From: an uncultured Sphingomonadaceae bacterium
GTDB taxonomy: Bacteria > Pseudomonadota > Alphaproteobacteria > Sphingomonadales > Sphingomonadaceae
Direction of reading: 5' to 3'
NCBI GenBank assembly: GCA_947501695.1
Contig: CANMWO010000001.1
Location: 930,001-994,000 of the forward strand
DNA: 64,000 nt
Shown here one piece after another: positions 23,800-33,222 of this stretch. How positions within the stretch are numbered: position 1 is the first letter of the stretch; each line of letters begins with the position of its first letter. A program made the translations under genes and the position numbers. The notes under the pieces are model-generated. The model made no database searches, had not been told where the DNA came from, and saw only the letters and a list, made by a program, of their open reading frames with translations.

Positions 23800-25124
23800 A
23801 TCTGGATTACGATCGGCTCTCAAGGCTTTTGCTGGAAAGCGGTGCAATTTCACCAGCGCCAGTAAAATGGGGGAAAGTGAAGGCTTGTTCCGGCGGTTTG
23901 TTGCACGCGAGCGGATTTGATTATCCCATCGGTTTTGGCGCGCAGATTCAGTCTGAGAACGGGCGCACGATTGGCGCTGAAATTGTTGGCTTTGATGGGC
24001 ATGTGACAACGCTGGCACCGTTTGATCAGCATGTCGAAATCTGTGTCGATGCGCGCGTTCGTCCGACCCAGCAAGCGGCACAGGTGGCGGTCGGTTCCCA
24101 GTTGATGGGACGTATCATTGACCCGTTAGGAAGCCCGCTGGATGGCATGGGACCAATCCAAACCGAAGCGCAATGGCCGCTTATGGGCAAGCCATCCAAC
24201 ATCCTCAATCGCGGTAGCATAACCCAGCCATTGGATGTCGGTGTCCAGGCTATAAATGCGCTATTACCAGTCGGGTGTGGCCAACGCCTAGCGCTGATCG
24301 CAGGGTCTGGCGTGGGGAAGACAGTGTTGATGCGTCAGCTGACATCCAGAACGCAAGTCGATGTTATTGTGGTCGGCCTAATCGGCGAACGCGCTCGCGA
24401 GGTTAGTGATTTTGTCTCTGCGAGCCGGGATAGCGGGATCGCTAGTAAGACCGTTATCCTAGCTGTCCCAGCCGACCATTCACCGATATTGCGGATCAAA
24501 GCGGCGCAGCGTGCTGCGGCCATCGCCGAATATTTCCGGGCGGAGGGCAAGAGCGTTTTGCTGGTGATCGACAGCTTGACCCGTATTGCTCATGCCCAAC
24601 GAGAAATCGGTTTGGCCGCTGGTGAACCACCCACCATGAAAGGCTATCCGCCCAGCGCAATCGCACTCATTCCGCAATTGTTGGAACGCGCCGGATGCGA
24701 TGTCGAGACAGGTGGTTTCGTAACAGCGTTTTATACCGTTCTTGCTGATGGTGATGATCTCGACGATCCGATTGTTGATGCTGCCCGCGCCATTGCGGAT
24801 GGGCATATTATCCTGTCGCGCGAATTGGCCGAGCAAGGCGTATTCCCCGCCATCGATATCGGCAAGTCGATCAGCCGGGTTGCGCAGGATATAATCGGAA
24901 AAGAACATAGCTCGGCTTTGCGAACCTTTCGCTCTTTGTGGAACCGTTATGCCGAAAACCGTGATCTAATAACGATGGGAGCCTACCGAGCTGGCAGTGA
25001 TAGCTTGCTGGATGATGCGATCTCCAGGCGTCCTGACCAGCTGTCTTTTTTGCAACAAACCATCGACGTCAAATCCAGCCTTAAAAGTTCAGTGGCCAGA
25101 CTTGTCGAGAGTTTCGGTTTATGA
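23793..25124 (+). CDS. fliI: Flagellum-specific export ATPase FliI
   Basis: Hexameric ATPase of the flagellar type III export apparatus (443 aa). Walker A is GSGVGKTV at 171-178 and Walker B is VLLVIDSLTR with D260. Other F1-beta/FliI motifs are GLIGERAREVSDF, TMKGYPPSAIALIPQLLERA and SGFVTAFYTVLADGDD-like DDLDDP. It begins at a GTG (23793) that overlaps fliH; the first methionine in frame is much further in. Couples with FliH and FliJ. Confidence 0.97.
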   Translation: MLNLDYDRLSRLLLESGAISPAPVKWGKVKACSGGLLHASGFDYPIGFGAQIQSENGRTIGAEIVGFDGHVTTLAPFDQHVEICVDARVRPTQQAAQVAVGSQLMGRIIDPLGSPLDGMGPIQTEAQWPLMGKPSNILNRGSITQPLDVGVQAINALLPVGCGQRLALIAGSGVGKTVLMRQLTSRTQVDVIVVGLIGERAREVSDFVSASRDSGIASKTVILAVPADHSPILRIKAAQRAAAIAEYFRAEGKSVLLVIDSLTRIAHAQREIGLAAGEPPTMKGYPPSAIALIPQLLERAGCDVETGGFVTAFYTVLADGDDLDDPIVDAARAIADGHIILSRELAEQGVFPAIDIGKSISRVAQDIIGKEHSSALRTFRSLWNRYAENRDLITMGAYRAGSDSLLDDAISRRPDQLSFLQQTIDVKSSLKSSVARLVESFGL

Positions 25125-25558
25125 AAAATATGCGGGCAAAAAAGCGGTTACTCAGTGTTTGCCGGATGCAAGCCAAATTGAGCCAATGGGATTTGATCCA
25201 TGCGGAAAGTCAAGCCGTGCGACTGGAAATATCGCATGCTCAAATATTAGCGATAGCGGATGACATGCTCGGCACGATTGATAGTCGTCAATCTGCCATG
25301 CTCGCCGGCAGGTTGGAATTTGGTCACCGGTTGATCGCGTTGAGCAGCGTCCAGAAATTGAAGATGGCCGAGGCGCAAAACATCGCAAAGGCGCTGCGGT
25401 CGTCGGTGCATTCTTCCACCCTTCGAGAAGAGCGCGCGGAGCAAAAATTTAGGAGCGCCAGAAATTTCCATGACCAACAAGTGCTGGAAAAGCAGACTTA
25501 CCGGATCGGGAAACATCGCATCTTACCCAATGGATTGAAGAGAGGATTGTCATCATGA
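25121..25558 (+). CDS. fliJ: FliJ-like export chaperone
   Basis: 145-aa coiled-coil protein starting at an ATGA overlap with fliI. Long heptad-rich helices (MQAKLSQWDLIHAESQAV; LRSSVHSSTLREERAEQKF) and position between fliI and fliK identify it as FliJ, the gamma-subunit-like stalk of the export ATPase. Sequence conservation of FliJ is low, so the call depends on gene order and predicted helical structure. Confidence 0.82.
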   Translation: MKNMRAKKRLLSVCRMQAKLSQWDLIHAESQAVRLEISHAQILAIADDMLGTIDSRQSAMLAGRLEFGHRLIALSSVQKLKMAEAQNIAKALRSSVHSSTLREERAEQKFRSARNFHDQQVLEKQTYRIGKHRILPNGLKRGLSS

Positions 25559-26733
25559 ATGGCCCATTTCGATTGCTAGAAAATTTCCATTCAAAAGTCG
25601 CTGGCGCTTCATTGCAGCAACCGTTTGACGTGATTGAAGGGCATGAATTTGCGCTCCGTTTTGTTGATGCTTCGCTCGCGATTGATGCTGATGCTCTGGA
25701 CCGTGAACCGCCGACGGAGACACCATTTGAAAAAGAAGAGCCTGATATGTTGTCGCCAGGCCAGTCTGAACATCCGGAGCCTGAGGTTGGTATGAACGAG
25801 CCGGTAATCATCGCTTTCGGACAAGGGGAAAATGGTTCCCCGGCTCCGTTTTCAAAGGGTCAGAACATCCCCGATGAAATATTGAGTCCTTCAGAGGCAA
25901 AAGCTAGTTATCTTGAACGCGGGCGAAATCAAATTGAACCCGATATGCCGAAAGGAATATTGCGGATCGGGCAGAGTCGTGATGAGCAACCGACGGCAAA
26001 GTTGCTTGTTCCTACTCGGACAATGAATGATCAGAAAATAGAAACAGATTTTCCGTTTTTTGAAAATGCTATTCCAAGGGATCAAAAGTCACTCTTAGAC
26101 AATCACTCGATCAAATCAGTTGGTGAAGAATCAGCGATGAAAATGGATGCGCTAGGCGATGCTTCCGCATCAGTGTTTCGAGCTGTTTTGCCGATCAACC
26201 AGACGTTATCACCAATGGCTTCTTTGTCGCCGACTGACATTGCTTCCGTTGCTCCAACGGTAAGCAGGCCAACAGCTGCAACTGCTCCGCCGCTACCAAC
26301 TTTGGATACCATGATCGATGATCAGTGGGTTGCAAGATTGGGTCAGGAAATCGGCAAACTGACAGGTGAAAAGACGAGCCTTAGTTTTCAGTTGAAACCC
26401 CAAAATCTTGGTAAATTGCATGTGCAGATAATGTCCGATGCAGCAGGAAATATTGTGCGTGTTGATACAGATAGTGAAATTGCCAAACAACTCATCTTGG
26501 GCGCGCAAGGGCGACTGGAACAGGACATCCGCCTCAACGGCTCGAAGCTAGTGCGTGTCGATGTGACCCATCAGGAGCAATCAGGGCATCAGAGTCAGGA
26601 CGCGCAGGGTCGAGGGCCGACGACTGAGCGGGGCGAATATTTGTCACCTGACGAATCTCTCGCGGATCCCTCTTTGCCTGCAACAACGAGACCTGATGGA
26701 CCTTCTTCCCATCTCGGTGCGCGATACGCCTGA
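25555..26733 (+). CDS. fliK: Flagellar hook-length control protein FliK
   Basis: Secreted molecular ruler of 392 aa. The N-terminal two thirds is low-complexity, Pro/Ser/Glu-rich and poorly conserved, as usual for the ruler part. The C-terminal Flg_hook domain (about 255-340) is clear: GEKTSLSFQLKPQNLGKLHV and QLILGAQGRLEQDIRLNG. This domain acts on FlhB to switch export from hook to filament substrates. Starts at an ATGA overlap with fliJ. Confidence 0.93.
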   Translation: MNGPFRLLENFHSKVAGASLQQPFDVIEGHEFALRFVDASLAIDADALDREPPTETPFEKEEPDMLSPGQSEHPEPEVGMNEPVIIAFGQGENGSPAPFSKGQNIPDEILSPSEAKASYLERGRNQIEPDMPKGILRIGQSRDEQPTAKLLVPTRTMNDQKIETDFPFFENAIPRDQKSLLDNHSIKSVGEESAMKMDALGDASASVFRAVLPINQTLSPMASLSPTDIASVAPTVSRPTAATAPPLPTLDTMIDDQWVARLGQEIGKLTGEKTSLSFQLKPQNLGKLHVQIMSDAAGNIVRVDTDSEIAKQLILGAQGRLEQDIRLNGSKLVRVDVTHQEQSGHQSQDAQGRGPTTERGEYLSPDESLADPSLPATTRPDGPSSHLGARYA

Positions 26734-26764
26734 TCACCTGAAAACAAAATTTCGGAGAATATAT

Positions 26765-27340
26765 ATGGCTGATACGATTGAAAAAAGGTTGGAAAACCCG
26801 GTCCGGGGCAGGCGGCTTAGAAAAGTCATTTTGGGAACCCTATTCGTAGTTCTTCTCGGCAGCGGCGGAATGGCCGCCGGATATTTGCTCGCCAATGGCG
26901 GCGCGGGGCGACAACAGGGTGTCGAGAAACCGGAACTTGTGTCAAAGGATGAAGGTAAAGTAGCCATCACTTTATCTGATCTCAAAGGCGACAAACGCAC
27001 ACCCAATTTTTCCGAAAGCGCGTTCAAGGCAACCTATTATCCAATTGATGGGCCGTTCACATCCAACCTGAGAAACAGCAATAATTTTGCACAGCTCTCT
27101 ATCTCGATCGCGACCTATTATGACGAGCGAGTACTAGAGAATATTAAGGAGCACGAAACAGCTATTCGATCCTCTATCCTTATGACATTGGCGGAACAGG
27201 AATCGGCAACGCTCAGTACCCTCCAAGGTAAGGAAATATTGCAAGGGTTGTTGACGAGTGCGATCAACGAAGTGCTGGAAGAGAAGACCGGTTTCGGAGG
27301 CGTCAACAATGTTTATTTTACCAGCTTCGTGGTGCAGTAA
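26765..27340 (+). CDS. fliL: Flagellar basal body-associated protein FliL
   Basis: Inner-membrane protein of 191 aa that stabilises the stator-rotor interaction. Start MADTIEKRLE at 26765 has a GGAG site upstream; the ORF extends further but only into fliK. One membrane helix about 22-45 (VILGTLFVVLLGSGGMAAGYL). The periplasmic domain has the FliL pattern NNFAQLSISIATYYDERVLE, HETAIRSSILMTLAEQ and the ending VYFTSFVVQ. It overlaps fliM by one base (TAATG). Confidence 0.93.
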   Translation: MADTIEKRLENPVRGRRLRKVILGTLFVVLLGSGGMAAGYLLANGGAGRQQGVEKPELVSKDEGKVAITLSDLKGDKRTPNFSESAFKATYYPIDGPFTSNLRNSNNFAQLSISIATYYDERVLENIKEHETAIRSSILMTLAEQESATLSTLQGKEILQGLLTSAINEVLEEKTGFGGVNNVYFTSFVVQ

Positions 27341-28227
27341 TGACGGTTGCTGTTACTCATATATTTGCAAAGAAATCAAACCATAGCTTGACTGATATGG
27401 CGCCGTTGCGTCGAATATCGGATAAATATGAAAGCGGGCTCACTTCAGCTATCGAACAAGTGGTTGGCGAGAAGGTTGATGTCATCGCTCAGGATATCCG
27501 CTTCCTGCCTTATGGCGACTGGTCGGGTGGATTGGACAGTTTATCCAGCCTATCGATTTTTCGACTTTTGCCCTTACGTGGTCCGCTGATCCTTCGCTTC
27601 GAAGAGGCCATGATCAACAGCCTGGTTGAGCTTTATTTCGGCGGCACTCTTGGCCCGCCGGTGACGCGTAAAAAAGACTGTTTTCGGGAGGCTGAATTGC
27701 AATTGATTGCGCGGCTTCAAGGTGCATTGATTCAGCAACTGGGGGATTGTTTCGCCGATCATGGGGTGATGAAACATGCGCTGCTGCATCACGAAACCCG
27801 TCCGTTGCATGTCACAGTCTGCAAGCGAGATGAGCAGGTCATGTGCCAGTCGTTCAAAATATCAATTGAACCGGATATTTCGTGGCAGATTGATGTAATC
27901 TATTCCGCAGACGCGGCTGAAAGCGCTATCGAGCTTATCCAGAACAAAAGCACTGAACAGTCCGAGGCGTCGGACCCCCATTGGCAGCAGCAATGGTATA
28001 ACGGGCTGCAAAATATACATTTGCCGCTGCGCACCATTTTGGCGCAACCGGTGATGCAATTACCAGAACTTTTCGAGCTGAAGCCGGGTGACATTATTCC
28101 GATAGCACCGCGCGTAAAGCCGCCGCTATTTGTTGCCAATCATAAATTTGCAATCGGCACATTGGGTGAGAAAAACGGCTGTGCCGCATTCAAAATTGAA
28201 CATATAGAAAAAGGAGATGCACGATGA
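27340..28227 (+). CDS. fliM: Flagellar motor switch protein FliM
   Basis: C-ring protein linking FliG and FliN (295 aa). Middle domain: FLPYGDWSGGLDSLSSLSIF, LRFEEAMINSLVELYFGGTL; C-terminal FliN-like domain: LPLRTILAQPVMQLPELFEL, KPGDIIPI and a C-terminal FAIGTLGEKNG. It is shorter than typical FliM (about 330 aa). The N-terminus (TVAVTHIFAKKSNHSLTDM) lacks the conserved LSQxEIDALL-type peptide that binds phosphorylated CheY. Because the ATG overlaps the fliL stop, a longer start is unlikely. Confidence 0.92.
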   Translation: MTVAVTHIFAKKSNHSLTDMAPLRRISDKYESGLTSAIEQVVGEKVDVIAQDIRFLPYGDWSGGLDSLSSLSIFRLLPLRGPLILRFEEAMINSLVELYFGGTLGPPVTRKKDCFREAELQLIARLQGALIQQLGDCFADHGVMKHALLHHETRPLHVTVCKRDEQVMCQSFKISIEPDISWQIDVIYSADAAESAIELIQNKSTEQSEASDPHWQQQWYNGLQNIHLPLRTILAQPVMQLPELFELKPGDIIPIAPRVKPPLFVANHKFAIGTLGEKNGCAAFKIEHIEKGDAR

Positions 28228-28559
28228 GTGGTCCGAAAGAAACGTCTGCGGCCAAGAAAGTCATAGACGCGGAAAAAGCACCATGGGCCGAGAATGAAAA
28301 CTTTCGGTTGCTCGCCGATATTCCAGTAAGATTATCCGTCGAAGTCGGATCGATATCCAAACGACTTGCCGAGATCATGGCCTTTAAGGAAGGTGAAGTT
28401 GTGGAGCTGGACCGGCAATCCGATGACTTGCTCGACATCATGATCAATGGGACATTGGTCGCGAAGGGAGAGGTGGTAACCATTGATGGACGCTTTGGCG
28501 TCCGCATCGCCGAATTGGCCAACGAAGGCCTAAGCTTTCCGGCAGTGGAGAGACGCTGA
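28224..28559 (+). CDS. fliN: Flagellar motor switch protein FliN
   Basis: C-ring/export-platform protein (111 aa). The SpoA-type domain fills the C-terminal 80 residues: LLADIPVRLSVEVGSISKRL, AFKEGEVVELDRQSDDLLDI, GEVVTIDGRFGVRIAEL. Overlaps fliM by 4 bp and fliO by 1 bp. Typical length and position. Confidence 0.95.
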   Translation: MSGPKETSAAKKVIDAEKAPWAENENFRLLADIPVRLSVEVGSISKRLAEIMAFKEGEVVELDRQSDDLLDIMINGTLVAKGEVVTIDGRFGVRIAELANEGLSFPAVERR

Positions 28560-28819
28560 TGATGGCTGCCTATATCATCAAGCTGCTGGTTCTTTTGCCG
28601 GTCATGGGCGGGCTGATATTCGCGGCCTTGTGGCTGTATCGTAAATATCAACCTGCGCTGATGAGCGTTCAAAAAGATCGCCGCGTCAAGATTCTCGAAA
28701 CACTTCCTATGGGTGGATTCACAAAATTGGCGGTGATAGAATTTGAAGGTCAAACGCTTTTGATATCCGTCAACCGAAACCAGGTTCATCGACTTGCCGT
28801 CAGCGTTGATGAATCATGA
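28559..28819 (+). CDS. fliO: Flagellar biosynthesis protein FliO
   Basis: Short membrane protein (86 aa) that helps assemble the FliP ring of the export gate. One membrane helix near the N-terminus ([20 protein letters not shown]), then a cytoplasmic domain with the FliO pattern [20 protein letters not shown] and VEFEGQ-like [19 protein letters not shown]. Located between fliN and fliP, with 1-4 bp overlaps on both sides. Confidence 0.88.
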   Translation: MMAAYIIKLLVLLPVMGGLIFAALWLYRKYQPALMSVQKDRRVKILETLPMGGFTKLAVIEFEGQTLLISVNRNQVHRLAVSVDES

Positions 28820-29565
28820 AGAGGCTTTTGGTAATCGCGTTTGCTCTAATGGGTTTTGCAGACCCCGCGCTAGCGCAGGACGGTCTGTCAGAGGGATTGG
28901 GGCGGGCGCTGGAGGATATTTCTGGTGATGGTCGACCGCTGACACTCTCTCTCCAAATATTGCTGCTGATGAGCCTGCTGACGGTATTGCCATCCATCGT
29001 TCTGATGATGAGCAGCTTCACCCGGATCATCATTGTTTTGTCGATCCTGCGGCAGGCGCTGGGATTGCAGCAAACTCCACCCAACCAGGTCTTGGTCGGA
29101 CTGGCCTTATTCCTGTCGCTGTTTGTCATGCGTCCGGTCATCGATACGATCAATGTCGATGCCTATTCCCCCTATGGCGAGGGTGAGATATCCATTGAAG
29201 AAGCGATTAGCCGGTCGGGTGATGCCTTGCATGGATTCATGATCAAGCAGGCGCGGCAGTCGGATTTGAAATTATTTATGGAATTGGCAGGCACGCCGCC
29301 GGTCGCTGAGCCGGAGGATATTCCGTTTTCGATTTTGCTGCCAGCCTTTGTCACCAGTGAACTCAAGACCGCTTTTCAAATCGGCTTTCTCATATTTCTA
29401 CCGTTCTTGATCATCGACCTTTTGGTTGCATCGACGTTGATGGCGTTAGGGATGATGATGTTGTCTCCGACTATCATTTCGATGCCGTTCAAGCTTTTGC
29501 TTTTCGTACTCGTTGATGGATGGGCACTTACGATGGGCACGCTAGCCGGTTCTTTTGCAATTTAG
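28816..29565 (+). CDS. fliP: Flagellar export gate protein FliP
   Basis: Core pore subunit of the export gate (249 aa). It has a cleavable signal sequence ([20 protein letters not shown]), as other FliP proteins do. Four membrane helices follow. Diagnostic segments are [20 protein letters not shown] with [28 protein letters not shown] and [20 protein letters not shown]. Assembles with FliQ and FliR, encoded next. Confidence 0.97.
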   Translation: MKRLLVIAFALMGFADPALAQDGLSEGLGRALEDISGDGRPLTLSLQILLLMSLLTVLPSIVLMMSSFTRIIIVLSILRQALGLQQTPPNQVLVGLALFLSLFVMRPVIDTINVDAYSPYGEGEISIEEAISRSGDALHGFMIKQARQSDLKLFMELAGTPPVAEPEDIPFSILLPAFVTSELKTAFQIGFLIFLPFLIIDLLVASTLMALGMMMLSPTIISMPFKLLLFVLVDGWALTMGTLAGSFAI

Positions 29566-29579
29566 GGAAGGCTTAGAAC

Positions 29580-29855
29580 ATGTCAGACAGTGGTGATTTT
29601 TTCATTGGCATGGCGCAGCAAACGCTTTGGATTACCGCGTTGGCAGCCGCCCCGATATTGGTTCCGGCGCTACTCGGCGGTCTATTGCTGGGGATGATCC
29701 AAGCCGCGACATCGGTCAACGAAGCCACGCTTAGCTTCGTGCCCAAATTGTTGATTGTTGCGATCATGCTGAGCATTTTCGGCGGATCTATCATGTATTT
29801 GATCGTCGATTTTACTGTTGATGTATATGATCGGATACCGGCCCTGCTGGTTTGA
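29580..29855 (+). CDS. fliQ: Flagellar export gate protein FliQ
   Basis: Small two-helix gate subunit (91 aa). FliQ features: AQQTLWITALAAAPILVPAL, LGMIQAATSVNEATLSFVPK and a second helix LLIVAIMLSIFGGSIMYLIV. Lies 14 nt after fliP and 9 nt before fliR. Confidence 0.95.
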   Translation: MSDSGDFFIGMAQQTLWITALAAAPILVPALLGGLLLGMIQAATSVNEATLSFVPKLLIVAIMLSIFGGSIMYLIVDFTVDVYDRIPALLV

Positions 29856-29864
29856 TAGTCTGAA

Positions 29865-30647
29865 ATGATTGCCCCCGGATTTGCAGGAATGGAAGACCAG
29901 CTCTGGTTGTGGCTTTTTGCTATGATCAGACCCGGCGCTGCCTTTTTTGCGGCACCAGTTACAGGCGCGAAAGTGGTGCCAATCCAGTTGCGCTTGATTA
30001 TCGCTTTGGCGGTTGGGATGGCGGCAACCGGCGGGTCTGATATCAAGCTTCCTGAAGATGGCCTGATCAGTATCTCCGGCCTTGCCTTGATTGCCGGTGA
30101 GATCATCATCGGCCTCGCCATCGGTTTCACTATCCAGATAGGATATGCCGCCGCTTTTGTTGCGGGCGAGACCATCAGCAACGCCATGGGTTTGGGTTTC
30201 GCATCCATGTCTGATCCGCAAACCGGGCAATCCACACCGGTCATCGGCCAGTTTCTGTCGATCATTGCGACACTCATTTTTCTGGCGATGGACGGCCATT
30301 TGATCCTCGCTTCGATCATCGTACGCAGTTATGAATTCGTGCCGCCCGGTAGCGAGCTGTTGTCAGCGGATGCCGCGCTGAGACTGGCCCATTTCGGTGG
30401 GTCATTATTTGTCGCAGGACTGGCCATTGCTTTCCCCGTCGGATCGGCGTTGCTGCTGGTGCAGATCATTCTTGGATTGTTAGCGCGCTCGGCTCCGTCG
30501 ATGAACCTGTTTGCAGTAGGCCTGCCCGCGACACTCACATTGGGATTAGTCATGCTCGCCATGGCAGCGCCCTTGATGATCGACGGCGTTGGGCAAGCGC
30601 TCATCCAGTCGCTCGAATATAGTGATACGCTAGCGAGGGGCGGCTGA
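29865..30647 (+). CDS. fliR: Flagellar export gate protein FliR
   Basis: Gate subunit with six membrane helices (260 aa). FliR pattern: IRPGAAFFAAPVTGAKVVP, then RLIIALAVGMA; GEIIIGLAIGFTIQIGYAAA; VAGETISNAMGLGFASMSDP; ARSAPSMNLFAVGLPATL. The ATG 29865 begins 9 nt after fliQ. The stop overlaps the flhB start by one base (TGATG). Confidence 0.96.
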   Translation: MIAPGFAGMEDQLWLWLFAMIRPGAAFFAAPVTGAKVVPIQLRLIIALAVGMAATGGSDIKLPEDGLISISGLALIAGEIIIGLAIGFTIQIGYAAAFVAGETISNAMGLGFASMSDPQTGQSTPVIGQFLSIIATLIFLAMDGHLILASIIVRSYEFVPPGSELLSADAALRLAHFGGSLFVAGLAIAFPVGSALLLVQIILGLLARSAPSMNLFAVGLPATLTLGLVMLAMAAPLMIDGVGQALIQSLEYSDTLARGG

Positions 30648-31789
30648 TGGCGGATGGACCGCCGGGCGGCGGCGAGAAAACCGAGGCGCCAACCCCTAAG
30701 CGGCTTCAGGATAGCGCGAAAAAAGGTGATGTCTTGCAATCCAAGGAACTGGGCGGGGCAATGGTTGTTGTGGCCGGCGCGCTTGGCTTTGCGGCATTAG
30801 GCAGTTTAATAATGGATGCGATTGCCGAGATGCTGACCAGTGGTTTGACCATCGAAAGAGCCGATATCGAGAATTTCAATCCCAGCGAGCAAACCTATCG
30901 TCATATCCGCAAGATATTGTTTCCATTTCTCGGTTTGTTTGGAATGACTATGCTGGCGGCCATAGCGACGCCGATATTGCTCGGTTCGCTCGGTTTTCGC
31001 TGGTCGGCGATGAAACCGAAAGGGGAGAAGCTTAATCCCATCAATGGCCTGAAGCGAATGTTCGGAACGCGCGGTCTGATCGAGCTGGGTAAATCCTTGG
31101 CGAAGGTCCTGCTGTTGGGATGTATCGGGCTTTGGCTAGTCTATGCCAATCTGCCCTATATGTTTGCGTTGGGCCCTCAGGATATGCGCAGCGCTGTCGG
31201 GCAATTTGGAGATTTATTTGTCCTCATCATGCTAGTGATGGCAGTTGGATTTTTTGCGATCGCGGGCATAGATGTGCCGGCACAAATGTTTCAGCGCAGC
31301 AAACGGCTTCGCATGACGAAGCAAGAGGTCAAGGATGAGCACAAGGATATTGAGGGTGCGCCAGAGGTAAAATGGGCGCAGCGTAAAAGGCAACAGGAGA
31401 GCCTGTCACAATCCGTCCGCAAAGCGATGGAAGAAGCAACTGTTGTACTTAATAATCCTGCCCATTTTTCGGTCGTACTGCGCTATCGCCCGGGCATGGA
31501 TGCTGTGCCAATCATGTTGGCAAAAGGTAAAGGTGAGACGGCGGACGCCATTCGTCAATTGGCCGAAGAACGAGCGGTGCCGATGTTGCAGTTTCCGATG
31601 CTGACCCGTGCCATTTATTTCACTACACCGGTTGGTGGTTTGATTGACGAGCGGCTTTATGTTGCGGTCGCCACAGTACTGGCTTTCTTGTTTAGGCTTG
31701 ATGCGCAAATTGCAGAAGCGCTGGAGCAGCCGCATGTTGATCTGCCGGATGAACTGCGGTTCGATAGTGACGGCAATTGCCACAATTAA
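30647..31789 (+). CDS. flhB: Flagellar export switch protein FlhB
   Basis: Gate-associated protein that switches substrate specificity (380 aa). The N-terminus EKTEAPTPKRLQDSAKKGDV is classic FlhB, followed by four membrane helices (to about 215). The cytoplasmic domain has DEHKDIEGAPEVKWAQRKRQ. The autocleavage site is NPAH (N270-P271-A272-H273) where most FlhB have NPTH; the cleaved Asn-Pro pair is intact. Last gene of the gate block, 36 nt before fliD. Confidence 0.96.
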   Translation: MADGPPGGGEKTEAPTPKRLQDSAKKGDVLQSKELGGAMVVVAGALGFAALGSLIMDAIAEMLTSGLTIERADIENFNPSEQTYRHIRKILFPFLGLFGMTMLAAIATPILLGSLGFRWSAMKPKGEKLNPINGLKRMFGTRGLIELGKSLAKVLLLGCIGLWLVYANLPYMFALGPQDMRSAVGQFGDLFVLIMLVMAVGFFAIAGIDVPAQMFQRSKRLRMTKQEVKDEHKDIEGAPEVKWAQRKRQQESLSQSVRKAMEEATVVLNNPAHFSVVLRYRPGMDAVPIMLAKGKGETADAIRQLAEERAVPMLQFPMLTRAIYFTTPVGGLIDERLYVAVATVLAFLFRLDAQIAEALEQPHVDLPDELRFDSDGNCHN

Positions 31790-31825
31790 TCTAAAGCTAT
31801 TCAGGCGCTCGTCGTTTTGAGACCT

Positions 31826-33199
31826 ATGTTTGATTCAATATCCAATTTCATCGGTTCCGGCACAGGCGTGAATAGCCAGCAACTCATCGCGGATCTATTG
31901 GCCGCTTCCCGCGAGCCGAAAGAAGCCATATTGCGAAGCCGCGAACAGACAAACAGTCTAAGAATTTCAGCCTTGGCATCGGCATCCTCATCGCTCGATA
32001 CCTTTGCTACCGCGCTTTCCGATTTGCTCGATGGACGAGCCTTTGCGGGCAGTCTTGTTTCCAGCAATCCAGCGCTTGCCACCGTTGGTTTTATAGACGA
32101 TGTGCGTCCCCAAGGCTTACCCGCAACGCTCGAAATAGCTCAGCTGGCATCGTCACGGCGGCTTGCCTCCGGCGTCGTCGCTGACAGCAATGTTTCATTG
32201 GGTGCAGGAGCTATGACGATCAGCACCGGCAGTGGTAATTTTAATGTCACATTGACCAATGGTACCGACAGCTTGTCTGATCTTGCGGAAGCCATAAATC
32301 AGTCGGGGTCTGGCGTAACAGCGTCCATCATTACCGATGATACGGGTGCGCGGCTTGTGCTGGAAGGGCAGGAGGGCGCCAGCAACATGTTTACCCTCAG
32401 CGGAGACTTTGCCGACTATAACTATCCTCCCGGCGGGGCTGGAATGACGCTAGTAAGTGAAGCGGCTGATGCCCTGATAAAAATTGATGGTGTGGATTTG
32501 CGCTTTGGCAGCAACACGATCGAGAATGCGATTCAGGGTGTGTCCATAAACCTCAATGCCGCCGCACCTGGAACGCCACTTACCATCAGCGGCGATCAAC
32601 CGACAAAGACCATATCGGCTTTGGTTGGAGAATTTGTCGATGCCTATAATCAGTTGCGAACCGCACTGAATGCGGCAACCGCACCCGGTGGAGCAGGGGG
32701 CTCCGCCGGCCCTTTGTCCGGCGACACAGGGGTGCGTGAAATGATGCGGGCTTTGGCCCAGATTGGCGCAACCGCGTTGGTTGATAACGGTCCCTATCGC
32801 GCCCTTTCTGATATCGGTATCAAGACCAATCGCGACGGGACGCTGTCTATCGATAAAGATCGACTTGACGACGTTCTTGCTGACAACCCGGAAGCGGTAT
32901 CCAATATGCTTGATCCGCTAAAAGCCGATAGCAATAATCCTGGAGTCGCCGGTATATTGCAGTCGATAAGAGATCGCTTGCAAGGGAATGACGGTGCGCT
33001 GGAAGCAAGTCAGAACCGGTATAAGCAGATTAAGACCAACTTGCTGGAAGCGCGCGAAAAACTAGATCAAGACAGCACGCAATATGAAACACAGCTGCGG
33101 CGAACCTTTGCCAATATGGATCGCCAGCTCGCGGTCTTGCAAGCGACACAAAGCTATCTCACCCAGCAAATCGCAGTTTGGAATGGAGATAATAATTAA
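31826..33199 (+). CDS. fliD: Flagellar filament cap protein FliD (HAP2)
   Basis: Capping protein that promotes flagellin polymerisation (457 aa). N-terminal domain: MFDSISNFIGSGTGVNSQQL, then IADLLAASREPKEAIL. C-terminal domain: ALSDIGIKTNRDGTLSIDKD followed by RLDDVLADNPEAVSNML, and a coiled-coil end TFANMDRQLAVLQATQSYL. I start at ATG 31826; a TTG at 31817 also lies in frame. Followed after 23 nt by its usual neighbour fliS. Confidence 0.94.
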   Translation: MFDSISNFIGSGTGVNSQQLIADLLAASREPKEAILRSREQTNSLRISALASASSSLDTFATALSDLLDGRAFAGSLVSSNPALATVGFIDDVRPQGLPATLEIAQLASSRRLASGVVADSNVSLGAGAMTISTGSGNFNVTLTNGTDSLSDLAEAINQSGSGVTASIITDDTGARLVLEGQEGASNMFTLSGDFADYNYPPGGAGMTLVSEAADALIKIDGVDLRFGSNTIENAIQGVSINLNAAAPGTPLTISGDQPTKTISALVGEFVDAYNQLRTALNAATAPGGAGGSAGPLSGDTGVREMMRALAQIGATALVDNGPYRALSDIGIKTNRDGTLSIDKDRLDDVLADNPEAVSNMLDPLKADSNNPGVAGILQSIRDRLQGNDGALEASQNRYKQIKTNLLEAREKLDQDSTQYETQLRRTFANMDRQLAVLQATQSYLTQQIAVWNGDNN

Positions 33200-33222
33200 C
33201 CTTCCATCATGAGGTACAGACT

